A stretch of 32,886 bases of DNA from IMG/VR virus record IMGVR_UViG_3300031602_000015, positions 1 to 32,886 of that record. One strand, 5' to 3'. Below are positions 27,362 through 32,886 of the stretch, in pieces (within the stretch, counting starts at the first letter, position 1; every line of letters begins with the position of its first letter). Made by a program: the position numbers and the translations under genes. The notes beneath the pieces are model-generated. The model saw nothing but the letters and a program-made list of their open reading frames with translations, was not told the origin of the DNA and did not search any database. The DNA is from a virus.

Positions 27362-29857
27362 TCAAGACGGTATGCTTGACATGAAATTTGGAATAATGCC
27401 TTTAACCTGACTTGTTCCACCCAAGCTGGCTGGGTTGTAAGCTGCGCCAGTTCCTTGGGCTATTCCTGCAAGTTGACCAGCAGTACCACCAATCAAGCCA
27501 GACATTCCAGCACCTGCACCGCCTTGAATCCCAGCTAAAATATTAGCCTGTTGACCGATCAGATCAGACATACCGATACCTTGATCGCCTTGATACTGAG
27601 CAAGAGCGTTTACTTGGCCTGTAATGTTTCCAGCAATATCACGGCCTGCTTGCATCCTGTTTTGAGACATTGCGCCGCCAGTGCCGTACAAGTAGTCACC
27701 GACTGTCATACCACCAGTGAGGCTTATATCGCCAAGCTGCCTGCCAGCTTCAGAAGCTAACCGAGACTGCGCCAAAGACCTTCCACTTGCTATGTCGGCT
27801 AACTGAGCGCCTGCTCCTGTAAGAGCCTGCATTCCCAAAGTGCCGCCAGTAACGCCAATGTTTCCTAGTTGCTGACCAGCACCCGTCAGCGTGTTAAGTC
27901 CTTGCTGACCTGCCAGTGTTCCAAGTCCTGCCAACTGCTGGCCTGTGCCAAGTTGTGATTGTCCTATTTGACTACGCATTGCAGCTAACTGCTGAGCAGC
28001 TTGAGTCTGTAAGTCTGCCTGAGCTGCACCGCCTTGAGCAGCATACTGAGCCGCGCTACCACTCGCTCCAAGACCTTGAGATCCTAGCTGTTGTAAGTTA
28101 GCTATCTGGTTTTGTAAATCTTGAGAAGCAAGTCCGGTATTGAACCTAGATAACTCTTTCATGACGTTGCCGCCGCCTACACCGCCTCTAGCGGCTGCTG
28201 TGCGTAACGCTGCTCTTTCGCCTTGCTCACGCAAGAACTGCTGCTGTGGGCTGTTCTGGAAAGCCTGATTAAAAGCATCCTGTCCTGACGCGCCAGATAA
28301 AGCTGCCTGTTGCTGAAGCGCCGCAGTGCCTGCCTGACGGTACGGATCAAACATCTGACCAGCTTGACCAAGACCGAGACTAAGTTGCTGAGAAGCGAGA
28401 TCACGAGCCGCCGTGACATTGCCCATTCCTTGTCCGTATTGTTGATTTGCCGCTTGTTGAGCTGCCTGAAGATCAACTCTAGCGCCGCCTAGACCTTGAT
28501 ATAACGCTCCAAGTCCAGCCTGTGTGCCTCCCAAAATATCTTGCCTCGCCGCGCCAAGACCAGTACCTAAAGCCTCTAATCCTAATCCAGTGCCTGATTG
28601 AATCAAGCCACCAGCTTCTTGAGCGCCTCGTGTTAAATCCTGACGAGCAATCTGGCCTCCACCAATAATATCTGCTCGTGCTTGGCCTGCGCCTGCCTCA
28701 ATAGCTTGTGCAGCAGCCGTAACACCGCCAGCTAAGGCGCGCTCTGATCCAGCCAATCCAGTTTGACCAGCTCCTCCTGCTCGGCCTCCTACCGCTGTTG
28801 GAGAAGCGACAGAAGTTGTTCCAGAAGCAACTCCAGCGCCAGTTCCTCCCACTACAGAAGTCCCAGCTACTGTACTTCCCGTTCCTGTAGACGATGTGCC
28901 TGTGCCTACTCCTGTAGCGCCTGTTATATCTGCTATATTTGTGCTTACGCCTGTATTTGTAGCGCCTCCTGCTCCAGCAGCGCCTGCTGCTGCGCCTGAT
29001 CCTGCTGCTGCTCCTGCTGCTCCAGCTCCAGCTCCAGCGGCTCCAGCTCCAGTGCCAGCGGCAGCGGCTCCAGCGCCAGCAGCGCCTGTTGCTGCTGCTC
29101 CTGCTCCTGCTGCTGCTGCACCGCCATCTTTTGCTTCGTTATAAGCTGCTTGTACGTCAGCTAATGGAATGCCTGTGGCTCTTGCCATATCGTCAACAGT
29201 TAGACCTAAATTGTCCATGTGACCAGCTATCTGTACAGCAGAGTCAGTAGTTTCTGCGGCATAACGCTTCAATAGGTTGTCTGGAATACCGTTAGGAAAA
29301 TCTTTTAACGCTTTTTCAACACCGCCTTTCGCTATGTCTTCAATTTGAACCATCTCTTGGGCGCGAGTGTATCTAGTCGTAGCCGCATCTAATGGATAAT
29401 TTACAGCGGCGGCAGCTTGTTCAATACTTACATTCTGCTTAACCATCTCTCTGTAAACATCTTGATCGTTAGTTGCCTGTCCTGAATTAACATAGTCAAG
29501 AACATTCTGAAGACCAGTTTGTGCCGCAACTTCTGTTGCTGCTACTTCAGTCGCTGCCAATGCTGTCGTATTAGCCTGAGCTGCAACTGTTGCCGCCTGA
29601 GCCTGAGCTGCCGCTGCTTGCTCTGCTGCAATATCTGCCGCCGTAGGCCCACTCAGTGCTTGGTTATAAGCCGCTCTAGCATCTGCCGGACTAACTCCAA
29701 ATGTCTGCGCCAAAGAGTCAATATTAGCTCCGGTCTGTTGTATCAATGTGGAGATATCAGTCAAGGACGCATTTGGATTGCCGTTCATATAGTCAATTAC
29801 TATGCTCTCTGGCGTTATACTTATCCCGCCAAGACCTTCCATAAAATCTTCTTCCAT
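27362..29857 (-). CDS. Large Gly/Ala-rich internal virion protein, 831 aa
   Basis: Three parts. Residues about 17-242 contain three diverged copies of a helical unit that ends in a similar way: FGVSPADARAAYNQA (to about 67), VNYPLDAATTRYTRA (to about 166) and TGIPLADVQAAYNEA (to about 242), each preceded by a hydrophobic helix. Residues 245-299 are almost only Gly and Ala. The rest is low-complexity, amphipathic helix with LREQGERAALRTAAARGGVG then GGNVMKELSRFNTGLASQDL, a pattern I know from phage internal virion or ejection proteins, followed by Gln/Gly/Leu-rich repeats such as LGTGQQLAGLGTLAGQQGLN. It has no counterpart of this size in P22 and probably lies in the capsid as an ejected protein. 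Starts by TAATG overlap. Confidence 0.65.
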   Translation of the reverse strand: MEEDFMEGLGGISITPESIVIDYMNGNPNASLTDISTLIQQTGANIDSLAQTFGVSPADARAAYNQALSGPTAADIAAEQAAAAQAQAATVAAQANTTALAATEVAATEVAAQTGLQNVLDYVNSGQATNDQDVYREMVKQNVSIEQAAAAVNYPLDAATTRYTRAQEMVQIEDIAKGGVEKALKDFPNGIPDNLLKRYAAETTDSAVQIAGHMDNLGLTVDDMARATGIPLADVQAAYNEAKDGGAAAAGAGAAATGAAGAGAAAAGTGAGAAGAGAGAAGAAAGSGAAAGAAGAGGATNTGVSTNIADITGATGVGTGTSSTGTGSTVAGTSVVGGTGAGVASGTTSVASPTAVGGRAGGAGQTGLAGSERALAGGVTAAAQAIEAGAGQARADIIGGGQIARQDLTRGAQEAGGLIQSGTGLGLEALGTGLGAARQDILGGTQAGLGALYQGLGGARVDLQAAQQAANQQYGQGMGNVTAARDLASQQLSLGLGQAGQMFDPYRQAGTAALQQQAALSGASGQDAFNQAFQNSPQQQFLREQGERAALRTAAARGGVGGGNVMKELSRFNTGLASQDLQNQIANLQQLGSQGLGASGSAAQYAAQGGAAQADLQTQAAQQLAAMRSQIGQSQLGTGQQLAGLGTLAGQQGLNTLTGAGQQLGNIGVTGGTLGMQALTGAGAQLADIASGRSLAQSRLASEAGRQLGDISLTGGMTVGDYLYGTGGAMSQNRMQAGRDIAGNITGQVNALAQYQGDQGIGMSDLIGQQANILAGIQGGAGAGMSGLIGGTAGQLAGIAQGTGAAYNPASLGGTSQVKGIIPNFMSSIPS
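28961..29125 (-). repeat. Gly/Ala tract (55 residues)
   Basis: Plus-strand text is built of GCTCCAGCT- and GCTGCTGCT-like words, coding residues 245-299 of the internal virion protein as irregular GAGAA/AAGA units. Codon wobble varies, so it is not one exact satellite. Open frames on the other strand in this segment are shadows of the composition. Confidence 0.8.
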
Positions 29858-30393
29858 TAGTATCGCCCCATTGCTTGTAACTCAGCCAAGGTATCAGGAT
29901 CTATTCCCATGCCAGCCAAGGCATTAACGGCCTGATCTCTGCTAACAGAGTTATTTGTAGAATTATTTGTAGAATTATTTGTAGCGCCTAAACCTAGATA
30001 TGCAGGATTAGCCACTGCGTCAGGTAACTGCTGCTGAGCAAAAGACATATCGTAGCTGCCTTCAAACGGCTGCAAGCCTCCATAATTAACATTACTGCCT
30101 CTTATCGCCTGCTCGTACATAGGCATACCTGAAAGCAAAGAGTTCTGAGCGGCTACATTGCCACCGACAAAAGCATTAGCTTGTTGGGGCATTGTTTGCC
30201 CGTAAACATCTAATCCAGCTTGCTGGCCTGCCGTCAAAGCGGCAAACTGAGCTGGCATAGCGTTTTTGATGTCAGTTCTAGCTGTGGTTTGTTGGCGCTC
30301 CATAAACTTCAATAATTCTGCATTTGACTTTGATTGAGCCTTGATGCCTTTATCTGATTCGCCGCCGAATAACGCTGTAACTAATTTACTCAT
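29857..30393 (-). CDS. DNA ejection protein, P22 gp7-like position, 178 aa
   Basis: ATG 30393 has GAGG about 7 nt upstream and overlaps the previous stop by 8 nt. The protein begins MSKLVTALFGGESDKGIKAQ, continues Gln/Ala-rich and helical (AQFAALTAGQQAGLDVYGQT), then has a NNSTNNSTNNS linker, and ends in a small helical domain (RDQAVNALAGMGIDPDTLAE). The order gp14-like, this gene, larger internal proteins and fibre corresponds to P22 gp14-gp7-gp20-gp16, so it most likely is the gp7 analogue (229 residues). Composition agrees; sequence identity cannot be judged. Confidence 0.6.
   Translation of the reverse strand: MSKLVTALFGGESDKGIKAQSKSNAELLKFMERQQTTARTDIKNAMPAQFAALTAGQQAGLDVYGQTMPQQANAFVGGNVAAQNSLLSGMPMYEQAIRGSNVNYGGLQPFEGSYDMSFAQQQLPDAVANPAYLGLGATNNSTNNSTNNSVSRDQAVNALAGMGIDPDTLAELQAMGRY
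29951..29984 (-). repeat. 12-bp tandem repeat (2.8 copies)
   Basis: TTATTTGTAGAA occurs twice and then TTATTTGTAG, without mismatch, coding the Asn/Ser/Thr linker of the gp7-like protein. Exactness at third positions indicates recent slippage expansion, so the copy number may vary among relatives. Confidence 0.9.
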
Positions 30394-30850
30394 ATCTGGC
30401 CTCTAATTCTTTTCTGGTTATTCCGAGAATCCACTGATCGTATATTTCGCCGTTTTTCTTAAAAGACTGCCTTATTGTTCCTTCGGCCTTCATGCCGCAT
30501 TGAACAGCAAACATTTTAGCGTTGGGAAAACACGTTGCTATCTCGGCGTTTATCTTCTCGTACTTGGTGTTCTTGGTTATCCAAGTGAAGAATTCTTTAG
30601 CGCCTTTGTAAGCCTTCTTTCCTCTGAACTTCTTTAAGATCATTGGATGTATTTCAATCGTAATGCCGTTGCGTAATTCAGCCATCCAAAGACCGCATAT
30701 CTCATCATCTTCAGTATGGACAAACCAGCCAGAATTCATATCTGGATTCCATTGTTCTCTTGAAAAATTATCCTCGCTGATCTCATCAAACACCTCGGAT
30801 TCAGTGACGAATGATCTTATAAATTCAGCATTTTCTATTCTGTCAATCAC
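30386..30850 (-). CDS. P22 gp14-like / GNAT-related virion accessory protein
   Basis: 154 residues from GTG 30850, which overlaps the TGA of the upstream gene (GTGA), a coupling also used at 12647; a TTG at 30862 is the longer option. GNAT-like features: GWFVHTEDDEICGLWMAELR (beta hairpin), ITIEIHPMILKKFRGKKAYK (where acetyl-CoA would bind, R/Q-x-x-G/A replaced by KFRGKKAY), CFPNAKMFAVQCGMKAEGTI (the common NxxAxxxxxxxGF/M-xxEG region) and IYDQWILGITRKE. P22 gp14 belongs to a related family. Whether it acetylates anything or is a structural or chaperone derivative cannot be told. Confidence 0.65.
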   Translation of the reverse strand: MIDRIENAEFIRSFVTESEVFDEISEDNFSREQWNPDMNSGWFVHTEDDEICGLWMAELRNGITIEIHPMILKKFRGKKAYKGAKEFFTWITKNTKYEKINAEIATCFPNAKMFAVQCGMKAEGTIRQSFKKNGEIYDQWILGITRKELEARYE

Positions 30851-31098
30851 ACGAGAATCCAACCTTTTGTTCTATCGCCTCCAATACTGGGAAGCATCTT
30901 TCTATATTGTATCGCTCCAGCAGAACCAGAGCCATTCAGATAAAGACTATATTGTACAGCTTCTATCACGCCTTCTGGAGTTCCGGTTCCGACTATTGGA
31001 ATACTAAGAGAAGCCTCTTGCGTGAACTGCCTAAACGCCTGACTCATAGTCCCATTATCTTCTATAATAGGTTGTCCGACATTTAATTTATAACTCAT
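30847..31098 (-). CDS. Small conserved tail-cluster protein, 83 aa
   Basis: ATG 31098 overlaps the gp10-like stop (ATGA). Starts MSYKLNVGQPIIEDNGTMSQ and ends QYRKMLPSIGGDRTKGWILV; Gly-rich and beta-like in the middle (SIPIVGTGTPEGVIEAVQYS). I recall homologues in the same place in other environmental podoviruses. In P22 this slot holds the gp26 tail needle (233 residues), but the length and the lack of long heptads argue against a complete needle. It may be a needle tip, plug or small adaptor. Confidence 0.7.
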   Translation of the reverse strand: MSYKLNVGQPIIEDNGTMSQAFRQFTQEASLSIPIVGTGTPEGVIEAVQYSLYLNGSGSAGAIQYRKMLPSIGGDRTKGWILV

Positions 31099-32516
31099 TG
31101 AATGCCTTCTATATCAGCGGTCATCTGTATAATAACAGGCTTAACAGGATCACTCATCGTAAACCTAAATAACTCAAACCGTGCTGATCTGCCGTTTCTG
31201 CGCCAAATAGCTCTATGGTTATACTCGCCAATTTTACCAATGCTTCGGAAGCGAGTATCGCTCCAAGTCTTAGCGTTACGGCTGCGAGCCATTCCAATCT
31301 TAGGGTCAGGAGCTGCGGCATTACCAACACCGCTTTCAACAGTTAATTCTATCTCAGGAACTAAAAACGATTCCATATTGTTCTGAAATGGCTGTGTGAC
31401 TATTGAGCGCCTTATTTCAGTGCCGTATTCTGTATAAAAATCCGCTCCAAGATTTCCTATCCTGCCGTCTACCAAATCACCTGCCCAAATCTTGTTGTAG
31501 GCTCTAACCAAAGCAGTTACACGGTAAGCACCAAGATCTCCTTCAATTACAGACTTTCTCTCATGCCAGCGTTTACTAATTATGTCATAAACTAAAGCGC
31601 CGCTAGGTATTGCAAAGCCTACGAAATACGCACCTTTCTCCGCGTACCCCCACGAGAATATGTTTGAGATTTGAGCCTGAGTAAGATTGCTTAGCTCTTT
31701 ATCTATTGCAGTTGTGGATATCTTCGCCACGTTATTACCTTGCAACGTCCAAATGGCTGGCGATTCATTTTGACCAGCTCCAATGAATACAAAGGTGTCT
31801 TGCAAAGATTGAATGCTAAACGGACTTACTATGCCTTTCGATAGGAATAAACCAGTTCGTTGAAAAGGAAAGTCAGCTCCACCAATGTTTTGAAATGCTT
31901 CTATCGTCTGCGAACCACCAATAAATAATTGATTGTTAAAAACAATGGGAGCAACAATCTCGTCAGGATCTGACTCGGCAGTGCCAAAGTCTAAAGCATT
32001 ATAGCTAAGGCCATTATTTAACGCGCTTACAATAAACTTCTTAGAGTCAGTGGTAAGGCAGAAGAAACCGTCAATATACACAACCAACTGAGGTGCGCCA
32101 TTGGCTGTAAAGTCAGAATCTGTAATCTCTGCGAAAGCATCAGTGACATGATTGTAGATATATCCTTTGCCACTAGGAACTAACACAAGAAGCTGAGTGC
32201 CGTTATCAGCCATTGAAACTCTGCTAGTACCTTCAACAGTTCCTATTGTTTTTAAGGCAAAAGTCGCGCTCATGCTGTAGAGCTTGTTGTCCGTGACAAA
32301 GTAAGGCACACCATTCATCTCGTGTGCGCCTCTATTACCCGTCAGGCTGTTTGCGTTTGCTACTTCTTCTAGTCCAGCCGTCCCGTATAGAGTTTCTTGG
32401 TTTAGCGCAGGAGCTTGGACAATATTTGGATAGAAGTTTACACACTCCTGAGCAGAGATCGGCAAGCTGTCACTCTCATAGAAACCATTCGCTATGGGCA
32501 GGACTATTTTAGGCAT
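31095..32516 (-). CDS. P22 gp10-like tail hub / DNA-stabilisation protein
   Basis: 473 residues, against 472 for P22 gp10. ATG 32516 is chosen because it forms TGATG with the upstream stop; an in-frame TTG at 32519 is less likely. N-terminus MPKIVLPIANGFYESDSLPI then AQECVNFYPNIVQ, typical of the family. The body has repeated beta-blade-like segments (TRVSMADNGTQLLVLVPSGK; VVYIDGFFCLTTDSKKFIVS; FSIQSLQDTFVFIGAGQNES), in keeping with a beta-propeller, followed by a C-terminal beta-sandwich-like part (IELTVESGVGNAAAPDPKIG). The protein closes the portal channel after packaging together with the gp4-type and needle proteins. Confidence 0.85.
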   Translation of the reverse strand: MPKIVLPIANGFYESDSLPISAQECVNFYPNIVQAPALNQETLYGTAGLEEVANANSLTGNRGAHEMNGVPYFVTDNKLYSMSATFALKTIGTVEGTSRVSMADNGTQLLVLVPSGKGYIYNHVTDAFAEITDSDFTANGAPQLVVYIDGFFCLTTDSKKFIVSALNNGLSYNALDFGTAESDPDEIVAPIVFNNQLFIGGSQTIEAFQNIGGADFPFQRTGLFLSKGIVSPFSIQSLQDTFVFIGAGQNESPAIWTLQGNNVAKISTTAIDKELSNLTQAQISNIFSWGYAEKGAYFVGFAIPSGALVYDIISKRWHERKSVIEGDLGAYRVTALVRAYNKIWAGDLVDGRIGNLGADFYTEYGTEIRRSIVTQPFQNNMESFLVPEIELTVESGVGNAAAPDPKIGMARSRNAKTWSDTRFRSIGKIGEYNHRAIWRRNGRSARFELFRFTMSDPVKPVIIQMTADIEGIQ

Positions 32517-32886
32517 CAATCAACACCAAATATCGCACGACTAACTAAAATATTGCCAGTAGTTGAATTGTTTTGAACAAACATTTCAAAATAATCATTC
32601 TGAGCAATATCAACATTGGTTATGATACATAAGTTTGTTGCTGCGCCAAATGAAACAACAGCAGAAATCTCAGTTGTAGCAATTACAGCGCCATTTTTTG
32701 CAATATATAAAGATAAGTTTTGGTTATTATCTCCGCTAGTCGAAGGAGCTATACTGATAGAGGCGTGTATAGTTTGAGTTATAGCAGCAGCGTTTGTGTA
32801 CTGTATCCTACCAGCAGTTGTACCTGAGTAATTGTCTAGCTCGCCTATTACAAATGTTCCCGCTACCAGCACCGGAGTTGCTGTTG
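32516..32886 (-). CDS. C-terminal part of the junction-crossing virion-cluster protein
   Basis: The frame enters from the right edge without a start and stops at TGA 32518-32516. It equals the last part of the 283-residue protein that starts at 755 once the duplicate ends are merged. Content is beta-rich: TGDNNQNL-like core SGDNNQNLSLYIAKNGAVIA, then VVSFGAATNLCIITNVDIAQ and FEMFVQNNSTTGNILVSRAI, resembling trimeric TNF/C1q-type or phage knob jelly-roll ends in composition. In this copy three residues differ from the left copy (Ala for Val, Ile for Met, Ser for Thr). It overlaps gp10-like by one base. Confidence 0.8.
   Translation of the reverse strand, partial: TATPVLVAGTFVIGELDNYSGTTAGRIQYTNAAAITQTIHASISIAPSTSGDNNQNLSLYIAKNGAVIATTEISAVVSFGAATNLCIITNVDIAQNDYFEMFVQNNSTTGNILVSRAIFGVD
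32613..32886. repeat. Right copy of near-identical contig-end repeat
   Basis: Matches 1-274 at 267 of 274 positions without gaps. Joining at this overlap closes the circle and restores one uninterrupted 283-codon gene, so circularity is supported both by sequence and by frame. Confidence 0.9.

Noticed and set aside
28896-29144. Pro/Ala-rich open frame on the plus strand in the Gly/Ala tract of the internal virion protein
   Set aside because: Composition is explained by the GCTCCA-type repeats of the minus-strand gene; no start signal and low complexity throughout.
29951-29984. Short regular repeats that could be taken for a CRISPR array
   Set aside because: Units are 12 bp, directly abutting with no spacers, and in frame within a coding gene.
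1-32886. Integrase, reverse transcriptase, insertion sequence, toxin-antitoxin pair or anti-CRISPR
   Set aside because: No protein here shows tyrosine- or serine-recombinase, RT, transposase or typical TA motifs; small unknown early proteins cannot be assigned to anti-defence without further evidence.

Overview
The window is a bacteriophage genome, and very probably one complete circular map. Positions 1-274 repeat at 32613-32886 with 7 mismatches, and one reading frame runs off the left edge and continues through the right edge. Removing one copy leaves about 32.6 kb. The gene set is that of a P22-like short-tailed phage (podovirus morphology): terminase large subunit, large portal with a glutamine-rich coiled-coil tail, scaffold, P22-type coat, and gp4-, gp10-, gp14-, gp7/gp20/gp16-type tail and ejection proteins, plus a tail fibre. 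It has no RNA polymerase, DNA polymerase, integrase, excisionase or recognisable repressor, so it depends on host transcription and replication enzymes and nothing here shows lysogeny. The host is a Gram-negative-type bacterium judged by family relationships only; protein style and the mixed-haplotype ends suggest an environmental metagenome assembly.

Layout. A gene-poor control region lies at about 14.24-14.76 kb. Rightward from it (14762-18030) runs a compact recombination operon: Erf annealing protein, YqaJ/lambda-type exonuclease, a small protein with an SSB-like acidic tip, an unknown, NinG-like and NinB-like proteins, a PD-(D/E)XK nuclease-like protein and an unknown. Leftward from it a sigma70-like promoter (14242-14269) reads small unknown genes, a second promoter (13228-13255), an SF2 helicase, a primase zinc-finger protein, a small-terminase-like HTH protein, terminase, portal, a 693-residue protein with an ADP-ribosyltransferase-like region, a structured non-coding leader (about 3540-3860), scaffold and coat. 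A textbook terminator (1401-1424) follows coat. The leftward unit continues through gp4-like, across the circular junction to gp10-like, the ejection proteins, tail fibre, and a lysis block (small membrane proteins, 3-TM holin, GH24 lysozyme). It ends at 18027, where its last stop codon overlaps the last stop codon of the rightward operon.

Most neighbouring genes overlap by 1-8 nt (TAATG, TGATG, GTGA or ATGA junctions), so translation is probably coupled over long stretches. Items most worth a second look are the chain of inverted repeats including a cloverleaf-like fold ahead of the scaffold gene, the three-way-junction-like element in the control region, the ADP-ribosyltransferase-like virion-cluster protein, the terminator that abuts a start codon, the shared C-terminal T-F/Y-E endings, and the divergent copies of the contig ends. 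Functions were assigned by reading motifs and gene order; no database search was possible.
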